This document shows, piece after piece, positions 41,604 through 50,893 of a DNA stretch of 64,000 nt. Both the position numbers and the translations under genes were made by a program. The DNA is from JAPULR01 sp965238215 (lineage in GTDB: Bacteria > Chloroflexota > Dehalococcoidia > Lucifugimonadales > GCA-2712585): positions 1,736,001 through 1,800,000 of the forward strand of contig OZ250180.1 in NCBI GenBank assembly GCA_965238215.1, in the 5' to 3' direction. Under the pieces are notes generated by a model. That model was given only the letters and a program-made list of their open reading frames with translations. It was not told the origin of the DNA and searched no databases. Position 1 is the first letter of the stretch. The number at the start of each line of letters is the position of its first letter.

Positions 41604-42933
41604 TACCGTCTTCCCGCAGCTCCCGCAGAGAGTCCTCAAAGGCCTGTATAGTCCTGTCTATCTGCTCCTCAGTGTGGGCCGCCGATACCATGAACACCTG
41701 CCCCCCCATGACGTGGACGCCGTGGTTGAGCATAGCCTTGGTCAGATATCCGGTGCGCTTGCCCGTCATGGCGGCGCGCCTGTCCTCGTAGCTGATTACA
41801 GGGGCCTCGTAGTCCCCCGTGGGTTCCAGCCCCATTATGGGGTTGACCAGGGACGCGATGCCGTAGGCGAACCCGGGCACTTCCGACCGAATGAACGCTT
41901 TGTTGATCCCCGCCCTCAGACGGGCCGCCAGGGCGTCGGCCCGCTCGTTCACGGGCCTCTCCGCAATCATCTTCAGGCCAACGATACCCCCAATGGCCGT
42001 GGGCGGGTTGGCGTTGAAAGTCCCCCCCTGCCCGATGCGGCGGTGATTGTCCCAGTCCGGCTCACCCCTGAAGGACATCATCTCCATTATCTCAGCCTTG
42101 CCCCCAACGGCCGCTCCGGGCATCCCGCCCGCAACAATCTTGCCGAAGGTCGTCAGGTCGGGCTCCACGTTGTACCGCACCTGGGCTCCTCCCTTGGAGA
42201 TGCGGAACCCGGTGATGGTCTCGTCGAAGAGAAGCACCACGCCGTAGCGGGCCGTTACCTCACGAAGCTGCTGTAGGAAGGGGTCTGGCTGGAGGGGGAA
42301 GCAACTGTAGTGGGCGCCCGTAGGCTCCAGCATCACCACCCCAACCTCCGGGTCGTTCTTCAAGACCTCCTCCACCTCTTCGATGTTGGGGCGGACCACA
42401 ATCACCATGTCGATGATGGCCTGGGGCACAGAGGCGGGCGGGGCGTTTCCCTGGGACGGCAGAGCGTACTCGTGCCAGCCGTGGAAGTGCTCCTCGAACT
42501 TGAGAATCTTCGGCTTGCCGTTGAAGGCCCGGGCCAGCCGAATAGCCAAATAGGTGGACTCAGTGCCGGAGTTGGTAAACCTTACCTGCTCCACTGAGGG
42601 CACCAACCGCATGATCGCGTCGGCCCACTCCATCTCAAAGGGGGTGTTGCCGCCCAAATGGGTGCCCTGGGCCACCTGCGACGAGATAGCGGCCACTATT
42701 TCCGGGTGGCTGTGGCCGTGGAGAAGCGCTCCGTTGCCCATTACGTAGTCGATGACCTCGTTGCCGTCCAGGTCGTACTTCACGCCGCCGTTGGCCCTGT
42801 TGAAGTAGACGGGGAAGGGCTCGGCGAACCGGTTCTGATGGGTTATGCCGCTGGGGAAGTAGCCCACGGCCTTCTGATATAGCTGGGCCGAGGCCGGAAA
42901 CTTTTCAATGTAACGCTGGTCAATGGCGGACAC
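41596..42933 (-). CDS. Class III aminotransferase, glutamate-1-semialdehyde aminomutase-like
   Basis: The protein of about 445 residues has the PLP-enzyme landmarks FTNSGTESTYLAIRLAR, LLFDETITGFRISKGGAQ and the Schiff-base lysine in TTFGKIVAGGMPGAAVGG. The pattern is that of HemL-like aminomutases, but relatives with other amino-keto substrates are frequent, and no haem genes are near, so hemL is not assigned. GTG 42933 with GAGGTG upstream is preferred to GTG 42945. Confidence 0.88.
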   Translation of the reverse strand: MSAIDQRYIEKFPASAQLYQKAVGYFPSGITHQNRFAEPFPVYFNRANGGVKYDLDGNEVIDYVMGNGALLHGHSHPEIVAAISSQVAQGTHLGGNTPFEMEWADAIMRLVPSVEQVRFTNSGTESTYLAIRLARAFNGKPKILKFEEHFHGWHEYALPSQGNAPPASVPQAIIDMVIVVRPNIEEVEEVLKNDPEVGVVMLEPTGAHYSCFPLQPDPFLQQLREVTARYGVVLLFDETITGFRISKGGAQVRYNVEPDLTTFGKIVAGGMPGAAVGGKAEIMEMMSFRGEPDWDNHRRIGQGGTFNANPPTAIGGIVGLKMIAERPVNERADALAARLRAGINKAFIRSEVPGFAYGIASLVNPIMGLEPTGDYEAPVISYEDRRAAMTGKRTGYLTKAMLNHGVHVMGGQVFMVSAAHTEEQIDRTIQAFEDSLRELREDGIV

Positions 42934-43044
42934 GATGCACCTCACAACATTCGATTAGACCAATAGCTTACACCCAACACCCCATCAGGGAAAGTGGGCG
43001 CCCAAGCCGCCGTCCCTCGAATCGCCAGTCCCGTCTCAGAGGCG

Positions 43045-43479
43045 CTACGGTTTGCTTGGAACCGACAGAGACATGCTCCTGCTTGGACCATCCAATGTGA
43101 ATACAAGCTCGCTCAAGATGTCCATTCCGATGAGGGCCAACACGTTGTGTTGTTCCTGCAAAGGCAGCGACACAAAAGTGTTCGCTACGGTTATGTCCCA
43201 TTCTGGAAGGTGGAGCAGCCCAGTAAACTGTCGAGCCTCGCGTCTTCCCGCCCCGCCTTGAATGGCCATGGTCGTACCCGTTTCCGGCAGATCCAGCGAC
43301 AGCGCAAACCCCAAGTCCAGAACGGAAACTTGTGCGCCGGTGTCTATCAGCATCGTACCGCTTCCATTAGGGGCGGAAGAACTAAGGCCTAAATTCCCAA
43401 TGCTAACTTGAACGCCGTCTACGTTCCCAATAATTCCGTAAACCAGCCGCTGGTTGTTATAGATCCCGGACAGGCGCAC
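43045..43479 (-). CDS. Retropepsin-like aspartic protease
   Basis: The 144-residue protein has the aspartic protease triad MLIDTGAQVSVLD and a later hydrophobic phrase LALIGMDILSELVFTLDGPS, matching the second conserved strand of retroviral-type proteases. One active-site Asp per chain implies that it works as a dimer. Its start overlaps the DUF5678-like gene by 23 bp, so the two are co-expressed. Bacterial members are poorly studied. No signal peptide is seen, so it is probably cytoplasmic. Confidence 0.8.
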   Translation of the reverse strand: MRLSGIYNNQRLVYGIIGNVDGVQVSIGNLGLSSSAPNGSGTMLIDTGAQVSVLDLGFALSLDLPETGTTMAIQGGAGRREARQFTGLLHLPEWDITVANTFVSLPLQEQHNVLALIGMDILSELVFTLDGPSRSMSLSVPSKP

Positions 43480-43720
43480 GATTCACGCGGACGAACGGAT
43501 GCGACGCTTGGAGAACATAGCCGATGCGTTTAACTAGACACACCTGGTCGGACACCAATTTTAAGACGACTTCCGACGCCTCGCGGTTAGTGTCATATAT
43601 GCCGACAAGCTTCTCCCTTGACACAACCGCCCACTTGCCAAACGAGTTGGCTTCGAGCCCAACGCGAATCGTTTCATAAAAGGCGTTCTGCCGTTCCAGG
43701 GCATCTCTTCTATCTCGCAC
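43457..43720 (-). CDS. DUF5678-like protein paired with retropepsin
   Basis: The 87-residue protein contains SFGKWAVVSREKLVGIYDTN, the same strand-loop-strand phrase as in the 14169-14414 protein (YDGKVIVLKNEEVLGAYGNE). GTG 43720 has GGAGA six bases upstream. It overlaps and precedes the protease gene, which suggests a functional pair, perhaps substrate and protease or a regulator. The role is unknown. Confidence 0.72.
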   Translation of the reverse strand: MRDRRDALERQNAFYETIRVGLEANSFGKWAVVSREKLVGIYDTNREASEVVLKLVSDQVCLVKRIGYVLQASHPFVRVNRAPVRDL

Positions 43721-43920
43721 GAAATGTCTCCTTTAGCCTGCCTCCGAAAGTGTAATCCAAAACTGCCCGGTCATTCGCCTTGTTGGTCTATGAACGGTAT
43801 TGGGCGGTTGGACTTCCTATCCGGCGTATCGAGATTCGTGCCGTGCGGCACGTTTTCCACCAACCATAGGCCCAAAGGCTTGCGAGGATTGACCCTATCC
43901 ACTTTCTCTACCCCCACCCC

Positions 43921-45471
43921 TCACCGCGCGTTATAAACGGAATGGGGACGCAGCTCCTCCGACACCGACCCGGCGTAGTATGCCTTCAGATGTGGTCGCA
44001 CCTCCAGCGCCAGTTCCTCCAGCGCCAGTTCCTCGTCCGTCTGCGGCCTGTCCAGATTTGCCCGGATCTCCTTGTACAGAGCATCCTTATCCACCCGCGT
44101 CACCCGGCCCTCCCGCATCACCACTTCCCCGTCTACAATCGTCATGTCCACGTCCACGCCCCGGGCCCTATGCACCAGCGCGTCCAGAATGGATACGTCC
44201 GGGTTCAGGTAGGGCTGGTCCAACCGGGACAGACGCACAAGGGCCATGTCCGCCCTTCGGCCTGCCTCCAGCGTTCCCACCTGGCCGGCAAAGCCGCTGG
44301 CGTCAGCCCCGTTCTCCGTGGCCATCCGAAACACCTGGGCCGGCGTTATCGCGTCGAACTCCACCGTCGGCAGCCGGTGAATCTTCAGCGCCAGCCGCAT
44401 CTCCTGAAACATATCCTTGTCGTCGTTCATCCCCATGTCGTCGGTGCCGATGGCCACCGGAATCCCCTCCTCCACGAACCGGTGAACCGGCGCAATACCG
44501 GAGAGAAGCCGGAAGTTGGAGCTGGCGTTGTGGCACACAGACGCGCCCGATTCCTTAAACACCGCCATGTCCTCGTCGGTGACCCAAACGCTGTGTCCGC
44601 AGACAACGTCCGGCCCCAGAAAGCCGATATCCTGCAGGTGCTTCAACGGCGTCGTTCCGTAGATGCGCTGGCCGAAGAGCCGCTGGTAGACCGTCTCGGC
44701 GAGGTGTATATGGCTCGTTGTGTTGTACTTCTCCGACAGCCCCTTCAGCCCCATCAGTAGCTCGTCGGAACACCGCTGTACGTTCGTGGGCGCCGTGTTG
44801 ATGATCGTCCGGGCGCTCGGCGGTCCGTGATACTTCTTGAACAGGTCCTCCGACTGTCCGATCATCTCGTCCACCGGCACATAGCTCTTTCCCATGAAGG
44901 CCTCGAAGCGACGGCCCAACTCCAGGGGGAGCTGGCGGAAAAACTCCTTCTCGCCGCCCCGGGGGCCCGCGATCATGGAGTTCTGGTCCTGCAGATTGGG
45001 GGCATAGGAGAGCCGCACCCCCGCGTCCTGGTACGCGCGAATCACTTTGTCCGTCGACACTTCGTCTATGGGCGCCGTGCCCCTGCCGGGCGTGTACATT
45101 ATCTGTACCGTTGTCGTACCCGTCTCCAGCATGTCGATGGCCCCGTGCAGATGCTCCAGGTAAGGGTCCAGCTGACGAGAGCCTATGCGGCCAATGCCGG
45201 ATAGTTCCAGGGGCGCGTGGGGGACTCCCAGCTGTACGGCCGAAAATCCGACGTGGTCGTGGTCGTTGACCAGGCCGGGAATGACCACGTGGTCGGGTGA
45301 ACCCACCATCTCCGCAAAAGGATGATTCTCCTTCAACGACTGGTAGTCCCCAACGTCAACGATGCGTCCGCCTTCCTGATATACCGCTCCGTCGGTAATG
45401 ATTATCGCGTCGTCAGGGCCGACGACTTTGCATATGACGTACTTGCCTCTAACCAGCAGCGAACTCATCAT
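43921..45471 (-). CDS. Amidohydrolase-superfamily deaminase-like protein
   Basis: The 516-residue protein shows the metal ligands of the amidohydrolase barrel: NDHDHVGFS (HxH), HIHLAETVYQR, GHSVWVTDEDM and GTDDMGMND. This set is typical of the guanine/cytosine/adenosine-derivative deaminase and atrazine chlorohydrolase-like group. ATG 45471 after GGGGGATCGA is used; ATG 45483 is possible. It follows the ThDP enzyme gene by about 30 bp and probably shares its transcript. The substrate is unknown. Confidence 0.87.
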   Translation of the reverse strand: MMSSLLVRGKYVICKVVGPDDAIIITDGAVYQEGGRIVDVGDYQSLKENHPFAEMVGSPDHVVIPGLVNDHDHVGFSAVQLGVPHAPLELSGIGRIGSRQLDPYLEHLHGAIDMLETGTTTVQIMYTPGRGTAPIDEVSTDKVIRAYQDAGVRLSYAPNLQDQNSMIAGPRGGEKEFFRQLPLELGRRFEAFMGKSYVPVDEMIGQSEDLFKKYHGPPSARTIINTAPTNVQRCSDELLMGLKGLSEKYNTTSHIHLAETVYQRLFGQRIYGTTPLKHLQDIGFLGPDVVCGHSVWVTDEDMAVFKESGASVCHNASSNFRLLSGIAPVHRFVEEGIPVAIGTDDMGMNDDKDMFQEMRLALKIHRLPTVEFDAITPAQVFRMATENGADASGFAGQVGTLEAGRRADMALVRLSRLDQPYLNPDVSILDALVHRARGVDVDMTIVDGEVVMREGRVTRVDKDALYKEIRANLDRPQTDEELALEELALEVRPHLKAYYAGSVSEELRPHSVYNAR

Positions 45472-45505
45472 TCGATCCCCCATTACGTAATGACTTGGGT
45501 TGAGA

Positions 45506-47227
45506 TCAACGGCCCACCCACCATTGGCCCCAAGCCGACTGGATGGCCTCTGGATCGAAGTCGTCGTTCAGAATAGCGTCAATGACCCGTGGTTCCCCGG
45601 AGGCCAGCGCCTCCCTCACAGCCGGCCTCAGCTCTTCGGGCCGCTCCACCCGGACCCCGTGAACACCGAAGGCCTTCGCCAGAGCGGCGAAATCCAGCGG
45701 GTGGTCGTAGAAGTCCATGCCTATGTACCGACTCTGCCGCTCCCTTCCCGTGAGATAGCGGGCCATGTTCTCTCGCAGCACCTTGTAGCTGCCGTTGTTG
45801 CAGATAACGTAGACAACCGGAATCTGATAGTTGACCGCCGTCCAGAGAGCCTGGATGGTGAACATGGCCGTGCCGTCGCCAATGATCCCCACCACCGGGC
45901 GATCGGGTGCAGCCAGCTTCATGCCCAGAGTTGCCCCCATGCCGAACCCCAAACTTCCGCCGCGGCCTCCCACCAAGGAACCGGGTTCATCGAAGTCCAG
46001 CGCTCCCATCAGGGCGCTGCGCACGGTGATAGAGTCGTCGCACACCAGCACGTCAGGCGGAAGGGAGCGGCGAAGCTCCACGGCGAAGCGTTCGGGCGAT
46101 GTGGGCGACTCGTCCCATCGTCGCTCTACCAACGCGTCGAAGACTTCCCCTCGTCGGCGCTTCTCCCGGGCAACGGCTTCTCCCCTCTCGCGGGCCGCCT
46201 CCGCTTCCGCAGCCGTCATCCTTTCCGAAAGTGTCTGGGAAAGCTGCTTCAGGCTGCCGGCGATGTCTCCCAGGACCCCCGCTGCCACGGGATAAGAACG
46301 CTGAATGTCCCAATCGCTGCAGTCCAGATGTATTAGCTTGGGTGGGCCGCTAAAGGTCGCCTCCGGCGTGGGTATGGACTGGACCATGACCTCGGTGCCC
46401 ACCGCAAGAATAATATCTGCGGCGTCGAACCGTTCCTTCATATCCCGGTGCAGCCAGCTGGTATCGAAGGCGCCCATGTAGTGGGGGTGGGAACTTGGCA
46501 TGTGCACTTCCGAGAAGCTGGTGGCGAACACCGGCGCGCCAATCTGCTCCGCCATACGGGCCACCAACGCCGGTGCTCCTAGAGACTGCGATACCCGGTC
46601 TCCCACCAGCATCAGCGGGCGTTGCGCCGTCGAAAGCAGCCGCGCCGCCCGCTCCACCGCCCGTGGGTCCGGCAGCACGCGGAAATAGTGGTCGACGGAG
46701 GGAGCTATATCCATCTCCGCCTCCCTGCTCATGGAGTCCCAGGCAAAGGACACGAAAACGGGCCCCGTGGGTGGCGTGCTGGCCACTTTGAAGGCCCGGC
46801 GCACGATGGCTGGCACGTCTTCCGGCGTGGTCACCTCTCCCGCCCATTTGGTGTACTCCCGCATGACGTTGACCATGTTGGAGTAGAGAGTCGGGTTGTG
46901 AAGCTGCAAGCTAGTGGCCGTCTGTCCTGCCGTTATCACCATGGGCGTGCCGCCCCTCCAGGAGTTGTACATGACGGCGATGCTGTTTGACACGCCCACG
47001 GAGATGTGGAAGTTCATGAAGGCGGGACGCTGGGTTATGCGGGCATACCCGTCGGCCATGCCTGCGGCCACCCCTTCAAAAAGACTGGTCACGTACTGGA
47101 TGTCGGGGGCGTCTTGGAGAGCGTCAAGGAAAGGCAGCTCCGTGGTGCCGGGGTTGCCGAAAACGTACCGAACACCTTCGGCCCGCAGCATCTCCACCAG
47201 CGCCCGCTGCCCCGTCATCCGCGCCAC
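45506..47227 (-). CDS. ThDP enzyme, benzoylformate decarboxylase-like
   Basis: The 573-residue protein has FGNPGTTELPFLDAL, the catalytic glutamate in LFEGVAAGMADGYAR, and the cofactor motif GDGTAMFTIQALWTA followed by CNNGSYKVL. The GNPGTTE start is characteristic of the benzoylformate decarboxylase and acetolactate-synthase-like catabolic group. It is the third ThDP carboligase/decarboxylase-family enzyme in this window. It leads the transcript into the amidohydrolase gene. GTG 47227 and ATG 47218 are both plausible starts. Confidence 0.88.
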   Translation of the reverse strand: MARMTGQRALVEMLRAEGVRYVFGNPGTTELPFLDALQDAPDIQYVTSLFEGVAAGMADGYARITQRPAFMNFHISVGVSNSIAVMYNSWRGGTPMVITAGQTATSLQLHNPTLYSNMVNVMREYTKWAGEVTTPEDVPAIVRRAFKVASTPPTGPVFVSFAWDSMSREAEMDIAPSVDHYFRVLPDPRAVERAARLLSTAQRPLMLVGDRVSQSLGAPALVARMAEQIGAPVFATSFSEVHMPSSHPHYMGAFDTSWLHRDMKERFDAADIILAVGTEVMVQSIPTPEATFSGPPKLIHLDCSDWDIQRSYPVAAGVLGDIAGSLKQLSQTLSERMTAAEAEAARERGEAVAREKRRRGEVFDALVERRWDESPTSPERFAVELRRSLPPDVLVCDDSITVRSALMGALDFDEPGSLVGGRGGSLGFGMGATLGMKLAAPDRPVVGIIGDGTAMFTIQALWTAVNYQIPVVYVICNNGSYKVLRENMARYLTGRERQSRYIGMDFYDHPLDFAALAKAFGVHGVRVERPEELRPAVREALASGEPRVIDAILNDDFDPEAIQSAWGQWWVGR

Positions 47228-47371
47228 GCCGGCCTTAACCCCTCTCCCGCCGCAGGGCGGCTGAGTTTAACTGGTTTGCCGAGTTCGTATCAATCAATCC
47301 CCTTACCTCAATGGTATATACTGGCACAAACGCTGACAGTTTGACCAGCATTTGACGAGGACATATGCGCA

Positions 47372-47974
47372 GTGGCAATCGTTAGAAATGCTGTAGACAG
47401 GTCGAAGTTCAACCCATCCGCCCATCTCCCCTACAACCTTCGCATCATGGATTTCGAGTCAACAATGCAGGATGTCTACGATTTCTTCTACGACGTGAAC
47501 TCTCATCTGGTTGAAAGAGGTCTTGAACGCCTCGATGACATGCTTAGGCCGGCCATCATGTCCGGCGTTTTATCCGACATGATATCTGCAAGTCTGGCAA
47601 AGCATTCCCGTGTTCTTACGGAGAACAATTACTTCAACGGTCATCCGGACCTTGTTGTGCAAGGTCGATACGCTGGCAATTCCGCAAAAGCCGGCGCCCA
47701 CGGAGGGGAAATAAAGACGACCAGGAAGCGTGGCGGCGCAGTGGACACCCACGGAGCACGGGAGCAATGGATGTGCGCATTCGTCTACACCGTAGACAAC
47801 CAAACTGAGCCTGCTATTGAAAGAAAACCCATGACCTTCACGGAGGTTTACTTGGGGCACGTAACCGAAGATGACTTCCGGCGTAATCCTCGAGGCGAAC
47901 TTGGCACTCGCACCGCTACGTTAGACCGACACGGCATTCGCAAGCTTAGGGAGCAATGGGTCTACCTAGCGTGA
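47372..47974 (+). CDS. Putative type II restriction endonuclease
   Basis: The 200-residue protein has HPDLVVQGRY followed by GGEIKTTRKRG, a PD...ExK nuclease core with E-I-K, and further basic residues. It converges with a DNA methyltransferase gene with only one base between the stop codons, the usual layout of a type II system. GTG 47372 with GAGGA ten bases upstream is the start. The recognition site is unknown; I do not place it in a named enzyme family. Confidence 0.65.
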   Translation: MAIVRNAVDRSKFNPSAHLPYNLRIMDFESTMQDVYDFFYDVNSHLVERGLERLDDMLRPAIMSGVLSDMISASLAKHSRVLTENNYFNGHPDLVVQGRYAGNSAKAGAHGGEIKTTRKRGGAVDTHGAREQWMCAFVYTVDNQTEPAIERKPMTFTEVYLGHVTEDDFRRNPRGELGTRTATLDRHGIRKLREQWVYLA

Positions 47975-47975
47975 G

Positions 47976-49130
47976 CTAATTGCGGCGATTTACTTCAAGC
48001 TCCGATAAGGGCTGAATGGCCTTGGTCGCCATGTCAAAGTAGTCCGGGTCCTTCTCAATCCCAATCGAATGATACCCGATGGCTTCAGCGGCTGCTAAAG
48101 TGGAGCCTGCGCCGGCAAAGGTATCTACTATCACTCCTTCTCCCAGTGGGAGCGCACCTCTAACCAACTTCCGCATTAACTCTTGAGGCTTTAGGCTTGG
48201 ATGGGGTGCGATGAGTTTCTCTTTCTTGCGTGTTGGGGTTGATCTAATTACGTCTCCGAATGGGTACTCATCCGACGGCCTCCGGAATCCCCCCGTCTTC
48301 CACCTCCTCAGATTATCCTGAACCCGCCCATCCAACGGCTTGCGGAACATCACCCACGGCTCCCACATAGACCTTGGCATCACCGTCACGTTTCGGAATT
48401 CCTTCTCCGCCGCCTTGGGCCTGTCACCGCCGCGCATCGTCATTACTAGCCGTATTATGTCTCCCCTTCGCTCCAAACCGGCAGACGAAAGAGCGTCTGA
48501 AAGTATGTGGCTAAGCAACGGATTCGAAGCCACTATCACATTTGCTCCAGGCGTCAATTTTGGAAGCAACATCGAGGCCCATACGAGGAAAAACTCTCGT
48601 AAATGTTCCTTTTGCGAAGGTGTCAGCGTGGTGAACCGGGGAAGCGGCGACCGCCTATGGCCGTCGAACGATGGCGGGATTCTCCAAACCCCACCCCTGC
48701 CATTTCTCAATTTACGCTGTTCTTTTTGCGTGTATTCGTACAGTCCGTAAGGAGGATCCGTAACGACGGCGTGAATGGAATTATCCTCTTGCCTATCCAG
48801 CCAGCTAAAGCAATCGTCGTGTATTATTGTTGCATTCCCAAATCGAAAGGGAGGCTTCTGCTGAAATTCCGATGAGAGAAACTGTTCTTGTCTAATCGTT
48901 CCGAATTGCGAGGCTCTTATGCGGTATACGCCTCTAGCCTCCTTCACGAACAAATCCGGCGTGTTCAACCTCAAATATGAACGAATTGACGATTCGGGAG
49001 TGGGGCCGTTGACCTTAGAAACTCGCTGATATATGTGCTTGGCGGTTAGCCCTTCGGGTGCTACGCGTAGCACCTGAAGAATGGCATCGCGGACTTGACC
49101 CGGAGCGTTTCTCTTTCCATCTTCCGCCAT
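47976..49130 (-). CDS. DNA methyltransferase with N-terminal winged helix (beta class)
   Basis: The 384-residue protein has an N-terminal winged-helix region of about 75 residues (GQVRDAILQVLRVAPEGLTA, SSIRSYLRL, GVYRI), like HARE-HTH domains, then the catalytic DPPYGLYEYT and, near the end, the SAM motif VDTFAGAGSTLAAAEA. Motif IV before motif I marks the beta class, which methylates N6-adenine or N4-cytosine. The partner nuclease is at 47372-47974. The winged helix and the palindrome upstream of its start suggest it may repress its own gene. Confidence 0.88.
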   Translation of the reverse strand: MAEDGKRNAPGQVRDAILQVLRVAPEGLTAKHIYQRVSKVNGPTPESSIRSYLRLNTPDLFVKEARGVYRIRASQFGTIRQEQFLSSEFQQKPPFRFGNATIIHDDCFSWLDRQEDNSIHAVVTDPPYGLYEYTQKEQRKLRNGRGGVWRIPPSFDGHRRSPLPRFTTLTPSQKEHLREFFLVWASMLLPKLTPGANVIVASNPLLSHILSDALSSAGLERRGDIIRLVMTMRGGDRPKAAEKEFRNVTVMPRSMWEPWVMFRKPLDGRVQDNLRRWKTGGFRRPSDEYPFGDVIRSTPTRKKEKLIAPHPSLKPQELMRKLVRGALPLGEGVIVDTFAGAGSTLAAAEAIGYHSIGIEKDPDYFDMATKAIQPLSELEVNRRN

Positions 49131-49141
49131 GGACTCTAGTT

Positions 49142-49159
49142 TAGACGTCTAGACGTCTA
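49142..49159. promoter_or_regulatory. 18-bp perfect palindrome upstream of the methyltransferase
   Basis: TAGACGTCTAGACGTCTA is its own reverse complement and lies 11 bp before the methyltransferase ATG, filling most of the 32-bp gap to the hydantoinase B gene. It contains two GACGTC units and is placed where an operator would sit. Confidence 0.7.
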
Positions 49160-49162
49160 AAA

Positions 49163-50893
49163 TCAAGTGTTCGTCTGCGCCCGCCGCAGGGCGGCGGTGG
49201 CAGGTCCGTCAACCTCGCCGGCAGCTTCGTCTATGACCACGCCGTAGGCCTCCCGGGCATGTTCCGCCGTCACCTTGCCGTTGCGCCAGTCCCACCACAC
49301 CGCTTGCGGGTCACGCTCCAGGGGGTTGCCGTAGCCTCCGCCTCCAGGCGAGACGTGACGAAACACGTCGCCCTGTTTCAGGCTCGTGTTTATCTTAGTG
49401 GGTAACACCTCCTCCCCGTCGCCGGGGTTCAGCAGGTTCATAGATCCCCGGCCTGCCTTCCCGCCCTCCAATCCGTATGGCGGGAAGGCGCGGCGGTCCG
49501 ACCGCCAGGTGATTGTCGCCTCAGGTGCCAGCACCTCCCACTCCCGCGCAAGGGCCAGCCCGCCCCGATGTCGTCCTGGACCTCCTGAGTCCGGCACATA
49601 TCCGTAGCTTCGCAGACGAAGGGGCACCTGAGACTCTATTATCTCAATAGAAACGTTGGAAATGTTCGCGCCTACGCTGGCCACCCCGCCTCGCCCATCA
49701 CCGTTGTTCCAGGCCCCGCGAACGCCGAAGACGTTGTCGTAGAACACCCTGATAGTCCCGTCGGGCTGGAGGAATCCGAAACGTCCCGTGGAAGTCCCGC
49801 CCTCCGGCGCCGCGGCCACGCGTTCCGGGGCAACTTGGGCAAGAGCGCCCAACACCGCGTCTATAAGACGAAAAGACGTCACCCCGCGGGCGGCGCACGA
49901 GGCGGGATGCCGCATATTGGTTATAGTGCCCTCTGGCGCAATCACCTCCACGGGACGGAAGCAGCCGGAGTTGTTGGGCATATCCTCCCCGATAGCGCAC
50001 CTGATGGCGCAATAGGCCATGGCCTTGCTCTGACTCAACACGCAGTTGATGGCCCCGCGGGTCTGTGGGGAAGTCCCCGTGAAGTCCACCAGTGCCGAAT
50101 CACCCTTTATATGCAGGGCCACCCGTATGGGAATAGGGTCTGTGCTCAACCCGTCCTCGTCTAAATAGTCGGTGAAATGGTAGACCCCGTCGGGCCAGCG
50201 TGAAATGCCCTGGCGGGTGATGCGCTCGCTGTAGTCCATTAGCTGGCGAAGGTAGAACTTCAGCGTTTCCGTTCCGTACTCGCTTACTAGGTCTAGGATC
50301 CCCCGGCTGCCCATTCCGCAGGCGGAAATCTGGCTGGCGAAATCGCCCATCACCACCTCTGGCGTACGGACGTTTAGCTGAATCATCTCCGCCAGGGTGG
50401 CATTCAGCTTGCCCTTGCCGTACAGCTTCAGGGGCGGGATGCGGATCCCTTCCTGGTAAATCTCCGTGGAGTCGTGGGCCATGCTGCCTGGGGCCCGGCC
50501 ACCCACGTCCATGTGGTGCACAACCGTTACGGCATAGCCGAAGATTGCGTCCTCCACGAAGATGGGCGTAACGCAAAAGATGTCCGGCAGGTGCAGTCCG
50601 CCGGAGTAGGGGTCGTTCAGAATTACCACGTCGCCGGGGTGTATGTCGCCGCCGAACCGGTCCAGAACGGCCCGTACGGCGTCAGGTATGCCGCCCATGT
50701 GGATGGGAATGGCCAACCCCTGGTCCAGCACGTCCCCGTTGGTGTCGCAAAGTGCTGCCGAAAAGTCGAAGGCTTGAGTCGTAGTAGGAGACCGGCCCGT
50801 ACGCTGCACCGTCAACATCATCTCGTCGGTGATGGACTGTAGGGCGTTGCGAATGACCTCGAAGGTGATTGGGTCGAAGGGGTGCTCTCTCAA
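49163..50893 (-). CDS. hyuB: Hydantoinase B / oxoprolinase-family protein
   Basis: The 576-residue protein begins after TTG 50893 with HPFDPITFEVIRNALQSI and contains GDVVILNDPYSGGLHLPD and GGGGYGNPLERDP, typical of HyuB. With HyuA it opens hydantoin, 5-oxoproline or related rings in an ATP-dependent manner. The start overlaps the hyuA stop as TTGA, so translation is coupled, and GGGAG lies eight bases upstream. The true substrate is not known; the symbol refers to the family. Confidence 0.9.
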   Translation of the reverse strand: MREHPFDPITFEVIRNALQSITDEMMLTVQRTGRSPTTTQAFDFSAALCDTNGDVLDQGLAIPIHMGGIPDAVRAVLDRFGGDIHPGDVVILNDPYSGGLHLPDIFCVTPIFVEDAIFGYAVTVVHHMDVGGRAPGSMAHDSTEIYQEGIRIPPLKLYGKGKLNATLAEMIQLNVRTPEVVMGDFASQISACGMGSRGILDLVSEYGTETLKFYLRQLMDYSERITRQGISRWPDGVYHFTDYLDEDGLSTDPIPIRVALHIKGDSALVDFTGTSPQTRGAINCVLSQSKAMAYCAIRCAIGEDMPNNSGCFRPVEVIAPEGTITNMRHPASCAARGVTSFRLIDAVLGALAQVAPERVAAAPEGGTSTGRFGFLQPDGTIRVFYDNVFGVRGAWNNGDGRGGVASVGANISNVSIEIIESQVPLRLRSYGYVPDSGGPGRHRGGLALAREWEVLAPEATITWRSDRRAFPPYGLEGGKAGRGSMNLLNPGDGEEVLPTKINTSLKQGDVFRHVSPGGGGYGNPLERDPQAVWWDWRNGKVTAEHAREAYGVVIDEAAGEVDGPATAALRRAQTNT

